Origin: CAWKAV01 sp963847735
GTDB lineage: Bacteria; Desulfobacterota; Desulfuromonadia; Desulfuromonadales; BM103
NCBI GenBank assembly: GCA_963847735.1
Contig: CAWKAV010000002.1
Location: forward strand, 62,001 to 126,000
Reading direction: 5' to 3'
DNA: 64,000 nucleotides
Below the pieces are notes generated by a model that saw nothing but the letters and a program-made list of their open reading frames with translations, did no database searches and was not told where the DNA came from. Of the stretch, positions 53,360-62,405 are shown piece after piece (position 1 is the first letter of the stretch; each line of letters begins with the position of its first letter). Made by a program: the position numbers and the translations under genes.

Positions 53360-56300
53360 CTATTCGTGAATATCTGTCTCAGCAGTAGGTACCAGCGTTT
53401 TTTCGAGTTTCAGGCCACGCCACATAAAGTAGATGACCGGAAAAACCAGCAACTCCATCAGGCCGGAGGTGACGACCCCGCCGACCATCGGCGCAGCGAT
53501 TCGTTTCATGACATCGGCCCCGGCGCCATGGCTCCACATGATCGGCACCAGGCCGGCGATGATGACGCAGATCGTCATGACCTTGGGTCGAATGCGCTTG
53601 ACGGCACCGTGGTGAATCGCCTGGGCCAGGTCACCGAAGTTCTTCATACGGCCATTTTTTACCCAGAGCTCGTAGGCCAGGTCGAGATAGAGCAGCATCA
53701 CCACTCCGGTCTCGGCAGAAATCCCGGCCAGGGCGATCACCCCGACCCAGACCGCTACCGAGGTGTTGTAACCGAGTAAATAGAGAAACCAGAAGCAGCC
53801 GACCAGCGAGAGCGGCAAAGCGAGGAAGATGATGCCGGTCTTGACCAGGCTCTTGGTATTCAAGTAGATGATGACCAGGATGATTAACAAGGTCAGAGGA
53901 ATGACCACCTTCAGCTTGGCTTCCGCGGCCTGCATATATTCGTACTGACCGCTCCAGACAATATTGTAGCCAGCTGGCAGGGTGACCTTCTCGGCGATAA
54001 CTTTCTGGGCGTTGGCAACATAAGTGCCGACATCAATGTCCTTGAGGTCGACATAGATCCAGGCAGTGCGCCGGGCATTCTCGCTTTTGATCCCGGGCGG
54101 CCCTTTCTTGATGCTGATTTTAGCGACCTGGGAGATCGGGATATGTTTGCCGTCGGAAATAGGCACCAACACACGCTGCAGCGACTGCAGATCATTGCGG
54201 AAGTCGCGCTGGTAGCGGATATTCACCGAATAGCGTTCCAGCCCCTCGACTGTCTGCGTGACGTTCATGCCACCGATGGCGCTCTTGATAATGTCCTGAA
54301 CATCACCGACGGTCAGTCCATAACGCGCCACAGCTTCGCGGTCGATCTCAAAATCGAAATAGTTGCCGCCGACCACCCGCTCGGAAAAGGCGCTCAGCGT
54401 GCCGGGGATATCCCTGACAATCGCCTCGATCTCTTCACCGAGAGCCGACAGGACCTCCAGGTCGTCGCCCATGATCTTGATGCCGACCGGGGTCTTGATG
54501 CCGGTTGCCAGCATATCAATCCGGGTCTTGATCGGCATGGTCCAGGCATTGGTCAGGCCGGGAAACTTGATGGCCTCATTCAGTTCAGTCTTCAGCTCCT
54601 CGATGGTAATGGTTGTCTTTTCCGGCCAGACCCAGCGCAGCGGCTTTTTCGGCAACTCCCAGGAGTCGGACCAACTGCTGTAGAAACGTTGCCTGGGAAC
54701 CGTGCGCCACTCTTCTTCCGGTTTGAGCATGATGGTTGTTTCCAGCATCGACAAGGGGGCCGGATCGGTGGCGGTCTCAGCCCGGCCGACCTTGCCGAAG
54801 ACACGCTGCACCTCGGGGAACCGGCCAATGATGCGGTCGGTCTGCTGCAGCAACTCCTTCGCCTTGGTGATAGATATTCCCGGCAGAGTGGTCGGCATGT
54901 AGAGCAGATCGCCCTCGTAGAGCGGCGGCATGAATTCGCTGCCCATCTTTTTTAGCGGGATAATGCTGGTCAGGGTAATGGCCAGGGCAACAATCAAAAC
55001 CGGCCAGCGCCACCTGAGCACAAAATCGACCACCGGATGATAAAGTCGGATCATGATGCGGTTGATCGGGTTTTTCGCTTCATCCGGAATCTTGCCGCGA
55101 ATGAACCAGCCCATCAGCACCGGCACCAAGGTCACGGAGAGCAGCGCGGCCCCCGCCATGGCATAGGTCTTGGTATAGGCCAACGGCTTGAACATGCGTC
55201 CCGACTGCTCACCGAGGGTAAAGACCGGGAAGAACGAGACGGTGATGACCAGCAGTGAATAGAACAGCGCAGGGCCTACCTCCTTCGAGGAATTGGCGAT
55301 AATCTGCCAGTGTGGCAGCTTGCCACGGTCGCGTTCGAGGTGTTTGTGGGCATTCTCGATCATGATGATGGCCGCGTCGATCATCGCGCCAATGGCGATG
55401 GCAATCCCGCCCAGGCTCATGATGTTGGCGTTGATGCCCTGGAAATACATGACGATGAACGCCATCAGGATCGCAATCGGCAGCGTCAGGATCGCCACCA
55501 GGGCGCTGGAAAAGTGGAACAGGAACAGCGCCGTGACGATCGCCACGATGATGCTTTCCTCGATCAGCTTCTCCTTCAGAGTCTCAACCGCCCTTTCGAT
55601 CAGCCCGGAGCGATCATAGACTGTCTTGATCTTGACCCCTTCTGGAAGTCCCTGTTTGAGTTGCTCCAGTTTGGTTTTGACTGCCGCGATGGTGTCCAGG
55701 GCGTTCTCACCGACCCGCATGATGACCACCCCGCCAACCACTTCTCCTTCACCATCCAGTTCGGCCAGGCCGCGCCGCAATTCCGGGCCTATCGTGACCC
55801 GTGCCAGGTCACGCACCTGGATCGGCGTGCCACGGCTGTCAGTACCGACGACGACGCTCTCGATGTCCTGCGATTGATTTCAGATAACCCAGACCCCGCA
55901 CCATGAATTCGGTCTCGGCCATTTCCACCAGGCGCCCGCCGACATCGTTATTGGAACGCTGGATGGCTTTCTTGATCTGTGGGATGGTGAGATGGTAGGC
56001 CAGCAACCGGTCCGGATCGACTTCAACCTGGTACTGTTTAACGTAACCACCGATGGCGGCGACTTCGGCAACGCCCTTGACGCTGGTCAGTTCGTAGCGC
56101 AGGAACCAGTCCTGTATGGCACGAAGTTGTTGCAGATCGTGCTGGTCACTTTCCAGAACGTACTCATAGACCCAGCCGACCCCGGTCGCGTCCGGACCCA
56201 GGCTCGGCGTCACCCCGGCCGGCAGGCGGCCGGACGCATAGTTGAGGTATTCGAGCACCCGCGAACGGGCCCAGTAGAGGTCGGTGCCGTCATCGAAAAT

Positions 56301-56585
56301 AATATAAACGAAAGACAGGCCAAAGAAGGAGTAGCCGCGCACGGTCTTGGCTCCGGGAACCGCCAGCATCTGTGTCGTCAAGGGATAGGTGATCTGGTCT
56401 TCAACCACCTGGGGGGCCTGTCCCGGAAACTCGGTAAAGATGATCACCTGCACATCGGAAAGATCAGGGATCGCATCAATCGGCGTATTGAGCATCGTAT
56501 AGGTGCCACCGATGACAATAAAAAATGTCAGCATGACCACTAAAAATTTGTTCTTGATTGACCAGTCGATAATTTTTTCTAGCAT
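53360..56585 (-). CDS. cusA: CusA-type heavy-metal efflux RND transporter, one frameshift
   Basis: An inner-membrane RND pump of about 1075 residues for Cu(I)/Ag(I) export, with CusB and CusC. The N-terminus LEKIIDWSIKNKFLVVMLT and FTEFPGQAPQVVEDQITYP are family features. The helix GGIAIAIGAMIDAAIIMIEN carries the proton-relay Asp. TMPIKTRIDMLATGIKTP includes the Met of the metal path. The frame breaks near 55867: one extra G between GYLKSIA and DIESVVVGTDSRG; the remaining 818 codons are clean. An essential residue is not lost by the shift itself. A sequence error is likely. Confidence 0.88.
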
Positions 56586-56627
56586 GGCAGCCCCTTGTCT
56601 ACAGAGAAAGTCCCGGCATCTGGCGAT

Positions 56628-58179
56628 TTACTTGAACAGATCATCAATCTTTTCCCTGGACTTGTCTTTGGGCTTGTCATCAGTAAACAGGCCATCGATC
56701 TTTTCATCGGCCATCTTCTCATCGGCCTTGTGTTCGTGGGCCGCTGCCACCGGAGCCATTTTTGGCTCCAGCATCTTGGCGATCGCCTCACGCAGCTTGC
56801 TCTCCGAATCGAGCATGAACTGGGCGCTGGTGACGACCTGTTCACCTTCGAGCAGGCCCTGCACGATCTCGATATCTCCCGCTTCATTCTCCACCCCGGT
56901 TCTGACCAGACGAGGCTCAAACTTGCCGTCACCGAGGGCGACAAATACAGTCTGCTTTTCGCCGGAATGCAAGACGGCTTCAACCGGGACGGTCAGAGCA
57001 TTTGCCACCGGCTCAGATTCGAGTCGAACATTCACATACATGTCTGGCTTCAATGTGAAATCGGGGTTTTTGATGTCGAAACGGGCTTTGACGGTGCGGG
57101 TTTTCGGCTCGACAAAGGGATAGATATAGCTGACTTCACTCATGATTGGCTTCGCTTCCGACATACGGCAGGATAATCCTGGCCTTCTGGCCGACCTTGA
57201 CCCAGGGCATCTCATATTCATAGATGTCGGCGTACACCCAGACGTGTCGAGATGTCGGAAAGGATCAACATTTCCATGCCGCTCTTGATGAATTGCCCTT
57301 CCTTGACCATTTTTGTGGTCACGATGCCATCATAAGGAGCATAGAGCGTCAGCTTCTTGGCGACTTCGCCGGTCTGTTCCAGGCGAGCGATCTGCCGGTC
57401 ACTGATGTCCCAGAGTTTGAGACGCCTGCGCGAAGCCTCAAGCAGACGACTGGCTCCATCTGCGATCGAAGGAAAGGGTGACTGGGCAAGAGAGAGCGCT
57501 GTTGTTGCGGGCCAGCAGGAACTCCTCCTGGGCGCTGACCAGGGCCGGGCTGTAGATTTCCAGCAGAGCCGAACCTTTTTTAACAAACTGACCGGTCTCG
57601 TTCACATAGAGGCGTTCAACCCAACCGTCGATTTTACTGTTGACGGAAAACTGTTTCGACTCTTCGTAAGCGACCAGGCCAACCGTACGAATCGTGCGGC
57701 TCAAATCTTTGCGCGTTACCGGTGACATGCGGACTCCCATGTTCTGCGAGGTCACCGGGTCTATGGAGATAATCGAACCGCTAGGCGGCTTCATCTTCGT
57801 AGACCGGCACGAGGTCCATGCCCATCGGCGACTTACCAGGCTCGTCGCGGATGTAGGTCGGATCCATCGGTGCCGCCCAGTACTTGATCTTGCGCTCACC
57901 GACCGGCTTGGCTGAAGCCGTCAGTTCCCGCGGCCTTTAATGGGGTCAGCTCCATACTGCAGATAGGGACACAGCCCGGGCTCATCGGTGATAATCATTG
58001 GGTGCATGCCGCAGGTATACTGTTGTACCGCAGGCTTGGCTGCCTCGACCGCTGCTGTTGTCGCCGGATCTGTGCCGGCGACCGGGTTGTCGCTGCTGCA
58101 ACCTGTCAGCGCCAGGCCTAAAGGCAAAGGTGATGTTGACCAGGACGATGATCCAGTTGAACGTTTGCTTTGCGCTCAT
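56628..58179 (-). pseudogene. cusB: CusB-type RND periplasmic adaptor with metal-binding domains, frameshifted several times
   Basis: Membrane fusion protein of about 515 residues read leftward from ATG 58179. The signal ends in a lipobox (ALTGCSS). Two metal-binding modules follow: YTCGMHPMIITDEPG continuing, after a one-base fix near 57945, as CPICSMELTPLK; and KIKYWAAPMDPTYIRDEPGK. Adaptor pieces come next: IDGWVERLYVNETGQFVKKG, KKLTLYAPYDGIVTTKMV, YPFVEPKTRTVKARFDIKN and TVPVEAVLHSGEKQTVF. Breaks lie near 58120, 57945, 57790, 57500, 57245 and 57165. It connects the RND pump to the outer-membrane channel and may take copper from a chaperone. Confidence 0.82.
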
Positions 58180-58210
58180 AAGTGTCCTCAGCAATTCAGT
58201 GTTTAGACGT

Positions 58211-59538
58211 CTATCTGGTAAAGTCAGATGTTTGCTGTTCAACAATCTGCAGCGGCGGACCGATTAACGGCAGGGTCGATTCGGCCTCCAGCCAGGCCAG
58301 GCTCCGCATATATTCGGAGCTGATGCGGTAGTATTCCATTTCCGCCTGGTAGGTTGTCATCAAGGCATCAAGCAGGCTGATGAATTCAAGCTTGCCGACC
58401 TGATATGAACCCAAAGCCGACTGGAAACTCTGGCTGGTCTGGGGGATGATGCCCTTCTGGTAGAGTTCGGCCTGTTGACGGGTTTCTTCCATGCGGGCAT
58501 AGGCATTCTGAATCGATTCTGAGACGCTATTGCGAAAATCTTCCGATTGTCGTTCAGCCATGCGCACAGCAGCCAGGGCTTCCGCTTTCGCGGCGCGCCT
58601 TCTGTCGCGGTAAACCGGCAGGTTGAAACTGACACCGGCGCTGACGAAATCGGTGCCGCCATCAGGCAGGTCATCGTCACGGAAACGCCAGCTGGCAAAG
58701 ACCGTCATGTCCGGATAATCGTCAAGCTCTGCCAGCTTGCCCTGGTAACGGTAACGTTTGATCAATGACTGGTAGGCAGATATTCATGGGACGTTTTTCA
58801 GCGGCGGCATTCTGGAATGTTTCCAGACTTTGTTCCATGACAGTCAACTCAAGCTCGTCAGGAACATCGTAGGCCTGGCCAGAGGGCCGGTTCAGCAGAC
58901 GGTTGAGCTCAGCCATCGACTAACAGAGCGCTGTTGACGCAAAGACATCAACCGTTCCATGAATCGTGATCTTTGCACCTGCGCCTTGAGTACATCCTGC
59001 TGCAGACCAGAACCGGTCTCATAACGGACTTCTGTCAGCTCGGATCACGTCGTCAACCAGCGCCAGGTTGCGTTCGGTTACGACAGTCGCACGATCATTA
59101 TAATAGAGCCGGTACCAGGCATCCTTGACCCTGCGGGCAATCTGATAATGTTTATCCTGATAGACAGCCTCAGACCAGCGTGCCTGTTCCTCGGCGAGAG
59201 CCGAACGGTTCTCCAGTTTGCCAGGGAAAGGAAATGCCTGAGACAACTTTAATTCATTCCCGGTCATTGCCGTTTCATTGCTCGACAGGGTGTCAGACGG
59301 ATAGTTGGACAGCGCAAAAGAGAGCACCGGATCCGTCAGGCTGCCAACCTGCGGCGACTTGTAACCGGCCTGTTCCCAGCTGGCGTGCGCCGCGGCCAGG
59401 TCAGGGTTGTTCGAGCAAAGCCTCATTGACCAGTTGATCCAGAGTCTCAGCCTGGAGTGGGCTGCTGAATAAACACAAACCGAACCAGAAGACCCCGGAA
59501 ATCAATGTACTCTTCAGCGATAACAGTCTGTAATTCAT
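58211..59538 (-). pseudogene. cusC: TolC-family outer-membrane channel of the Cus system, frameshifted
   Basis: An outer-membrane efflux protein of about 440 residues, first gene of the operon, with AAGGATAAACTC before the ATG at 59538. A signal peptide (ISGVFWFGLCLFSSPLQA) leads into the first TolC repeat (NNPDLAAAHASWEQAGYKSP, then KLSQAFPFPGKLENRSALA). The second repeat includes ELNRLLNRPSGQAYDVPDEL and FVSAGVSFNLPVYRDRRRAA. Breaks occur near 59410, 59040, 58920 and 58770. All helices of a TolC protomer can be pieced together, so it was or is a full channel subunit. Confidence 0.8.
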
Positions 59539-59661
59539 GAGTTTATCCTTGTAAGTAAAATTCTTTATCAAACCATACATGGAACGTGCCATTATCCTAT
59601 CTGCCTGTAATCACAGCTTATTTAAGTGAACAATAATACTCGTCACGACAAGTTGAACAAT

Positions 59662-59676
59662 ATTCTACAGTAGAAT
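59662..59676. promoter_or_regulatory. perfect palindrome upstream of the cus operon
   Basis: ATTCTACAGTAGAAT is a 15-base perfect inverted repeat (7 + 1 + 7), about 125 bases before the cusC start and 75 bases from the gspB stop. It could be an operator for a copper-responsive or other repressor. No regulator gene is adjacent. The symmetry is seen; its use is inference. Confidence 0.45.
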
Positions 59677-59750
59677 GGGGATTATTCGACGCTATGAAGT
59701 ACAGCACAAGCGAGACAAATAGTAACAATTGCAGGTAATTCGGGAGGGGG

Positions 59751-60461
59751 TCAGGGCGTTGTCGCGGAGAGGGTGTAAGTCACGCCACCAATCGAGAAAA
59801 GAACACTGTCAGGTCGAATCTCGGTCACGACGGCAGAATCGACATGCGTGCCTACCATTACGGGAAGATCGTTGACCACAGCCATACTATTGGCGCTATC
59901 GTCCTGGAAAAAGATATCCGTCACCAGCAGAGAAACGCCATCAGGCAGCTCGGCAGACACGACGGGAGAAACTGCCTCCTTATCTGGTGCTGCCTGAGGC
60001 TGAATCATGCTTGAAGGATCAAGAGCCGAGGTTGCAGATTGAGATGTTTTGTATTGATCAGGAACATGCACTGCGACAGGAGTGGACGCAACTACTTTTG
60101 TTACAGGTGAAGGTTCAATGGCATCAGTGAGTTTATCAATTCTGGCGACCGGCTCCGGCTGCAGGGTTACGATGGGTATTTCAACCACTGGAGAAGTTTC
60201 CGGAAGCGACTGACGAGGGAAGTTAACTTGTTCTGTTTTCAGTACGGGCTGGCTGAAGACAACAGCGGCAGGTTTGTCTGACGTCCAGATAAAAAACAAT
60301 CCAACCAGCACCGCCCCCGCAACAACCCCTGCCGACACGAGTAGCAGTGGATAGGTTTTAAAAGGAGCAAAACCCTGATCGATCCTCAGGTCAGGAGCCG
60401 CCTGCTTGGTCTCCCGTTTTTCTTCATCAATTTTTCTCAGCGCTTTTAGGATCGAACTCAT
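59751..60461 (-). CDS. gspB: GspB-like general secretion pathway protein (ExeB type)
   Basis: A 236-residue bitopic inner-membrane protein. The short cytoplasmic N-terminus MSSILKALRKIDEEKRE is typical of GspB/ExeB. A transmembrane helix (LLLVSAGVVAGAVLVGLFF, residues 38-57) is followed by a Pro/Val-rich periplasmic linker. A small C-terminal domain reads LLVTDIFFQDDSANSMAVVN then VLFSIGGVTYTL. Together with the GspA ATPase it helps build or insert the type II secretin through peptidoglycan. It follows gspA by 22 bases in the same operon. No other Gsp genes are in view. Confidence 0.82.
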   Translation of the reverse strand: MSSILKALRKIDEEKRETKQAAPDLRIDQGFAPFKTYPLLLVSAGVVAGAVLVGLFFIWTSDKPAAVVFSQPVLKTEQVNFPRQSLPETSPVVEIPIVTLQPEPVARIDKLTDAIEPSPVTKVVASTPVAVHVPDQYKTSQSATSALDPSSMIQPQAAPDKEAVSPVVSAELPDGVSLLVTDIFFQDDSANSMAVVNDLPVMVGTHVDSAVVTEIRPDSVLFSIGGVTYTLSATTP

Positions 60462-60483
60462 GCTGCCAATTCCTCACGGTCTT

Positions 60484-62124
60484 TCAAAAAAGTTGCGGCA
60501 TCTTGTAGGCACCTGCCACCTGGTAAAGCAGGATCAGGGTGCGCGGGCCGACAATGCCATCGACGATCAGGCCATGTTCACGCTGGAAAGTCTTGACGCA
60601 CTCGATGCTGGCGGTGTCAAAACGACCGTTGGTCGGGATGTTGGCGCAGCCTGTCAATCCGAGCAGGAACTGCAATCTGCGAACATTTTCACCCCGCATG
60701 CCGGGGACATCTACACGGCCGATGGAGGCAAAATCGACCCATGGCACAAAGGCCATACGGACATCGAGGGCATTAAGATCGACTGAGCTCAATGTTGTGC
60801 GGCCAAGGTAAGCCGGAGCAACCGACCAGCTGTCAGCAGCTTCCTGGCCAAGAACAGCCAGGTAACCACCCCCTTGCTGCTCGGCTAAAGGCACCACGAA
60901 AGGCAGGTTAAATTTGCTCAGCTCATCAAAACGGCCGGCAAGCCGGACAAGATCAAAACCTCGTTGCTTGAACTCATGATCAAAATCAAAACCGTTGGAA
61001 GAGTCTGCTTCATTCAGGAGGGAAGCATCCCAGAGTGAAAAGACCGCATTACAACTTGCAATCAGACTGTCTGGCTGGGGCGCGGCTGCAGGGTCTGGCT
61101 CGGCGGTCGCAGGCTTGCTCGAGGCTGTTATGGAACTTTGGACTTCATTTGCCACGGGGCTGATGACCTGGTCAACAGTCGCATCCACGGACCGATGATC
61201 GAACGGGGTTATCCACAGGAAGACGGCCAGAAGGACCAGCAACAGGACCAGCAACAGGACGAGTGCTGCCGCAACCGATTTCCAGGACACTTGATGAGCA
61301 CCCTGCCCGGTTTCGCCCATACCGTCCAGCTCTGCGACAGCCTGATTGACATCACGCCGCGAAACAACACCGCGTTCTTCTGAAAATGCCGTCAGGAGTG
61401 CGCGATCACAGATCAGGTTGATTCTGCGCGGCACGCCTGCGGAACAGAAAAAGACCTGTTTAAGGGCCGCTGCGGAGAATATGTTGCCGTCCGGACGGCC
61501 CGCTATTTTCAGGCGGTGCAGAATGTATGAAGTTGTCTCATCGCGGTTTAACGGCTGCAACTGATAACGAACCGCGATGCGCTGATTAAGCTGGCGCAGA
61601 CTGTGGTCACTCAGATGCCGCCGCAACTCCGGCTGTCCGACCAGGACAACCTGAATCAGCTTGTCTTCTTCAGTTTCGAGGTTGGAAAGGAGGCGAATCT
61701 GTTCAAGGACTTCTCCGGACAGGTTCTGGGCTTCGTCGACGACCAGGATCGGGGTTCTGCCAGCCTGGTTTTCAACCAGCAGAAATTCGTTAAGAGCATG
61801 AATCAGGTCGGGGTTGCTGAGCCCGGCGTCGTTGACGCCGAATTCTCGATTTATATTCCGCAGGAGCTCAAAAGCGGTCAGCTTGGGATTGAAGATGAAA
61901 GCGACCCGGTACTTGTTTTCGTCCAGGTGTGAGAGCTGGGCGCGCAGAATAGTGGTTTTGCCAGTCCCAACCTCACCGGTCACCTCAACAAAACCTGCCC
62001 GGCTTTCGATGCCATAAAGCAGGTGGGCGTACACTTCATTGTGGGTTTTACTCAGGAACAGAAAACGGGGGTTCGGTGTCAGCGTAAAGGGTTTTTCTTT
62101 TAAAGCGAAAAAAGATTCATACAT
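60484..62124 (-). CDS. gspA: GspA/ExeA-like AAA ATPase with peptidoglycan-binding domain
   Basis: A 546-residue inner-membrane ATPase. The start MYESFFALKEKPFTLTPNPR is the family hallmark. Walker A EVTGEVGTGKTTILRAQL and Walker B PILVVDEAQNLSGEVLEQIR lie in the first 130 residues. A helix of mostly Val and Leu (about residues 275-295) crosses the membrane. A periplasmic part ends in a peptidoglycan-binding domain (LQFLLGLTGC, GRFDTASIECVKTFQREHG, VDGIVGPRTL). The ATG at 62124 is chosen because a promoter start near 62183 leaves little room for the ORF's upstream Met at 62187. It acts with GspB in secretin assembly. Confidence 0.88.
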   Translation of the reverse strand: MYESFFALKEKPFTLTPNPRFLFLSKTHNEVYAHLLYGIESRAGFVEVTGEVGTGKTTILRAQLSHLDENKYRVAFIFNPKLTAFELLRNINREFGVNDAGLSNPDLIHALNEFLLVENQAGRTPILVVDEAQNLSGEVLEQIRLLSNLETEEDKLIQVVLVGQPELRRHLSDHSLRQLNQRIAVRYQLQPLNRDETTSYILHRLKIAGRPDGNIFSAAALKQVFFCSAGVPRRINLICDRALLTAFSEERGVVSRRDVNQAVAELDGMGETGQGAHQVSWKSVAAALVLLLVLLLVLLAVFLWITPFDHRSVDATVDQVISPVANEVQSSITASSKPATAEPDPAAAPQPDSLIASCNAVFSLWDASLLNEADSSNGFDFDHEFKQRGFDLVRLAGRFDELSKFNLPFVVPLAEQQGGGYLAVLGQEAADSWSVAPAYLGRTTLSSVDLNALDVRMAFVPWVDFASIGRVDVPGMRGENVRRLQFLLGLTGCANIPTNGRFDTASIECVKTFQREHGLIVDGIVGPRTLILLYQVAGAYKMPQLF

Positions 62125-62189
62125 TGATCGGCTGTGCCTCGGAAAAGCGACATTAAACAGGAGGATTGAAAACACATTTATTTCCATAA

Positions 62190-62219
62190 ATTATAGAAAT
62201 ATGCAAGTTTTTACTTGAA
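62190..62219 (-). promoter_or_regulatory. candidate promoter of gspAB overlapped by an inverted repeat
   Basis: A perfect -10 TATAAT (62195-62190) lies 18 bases from TTCAAG (62219-62214), a weak -35. The inverted repeat CAAGT-TTTT-ACTTG (62204-62217) covers the spacer and -35. Weak -35 elements with an overlapping symmetrical site often mean regulation; here that is inference. Confidence 0.4.
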
Positions 62220-62405
62220 TATAAGCCGCCTTCATGACGCCGTGCGGGCCAGAAATCAGTCCACGAATATGTTATGATCTGGAATGAGCGCCGTTACTCC
62301 TGACATTGCCACGGCAGTTGCCGGAGAAGGCGACAGGAACGGAAAATTTCAATTGCATTGTGCCGCAAGCAAGCGGCCCTGAACCACAGGATTTTGAGGC
62401 AAACG

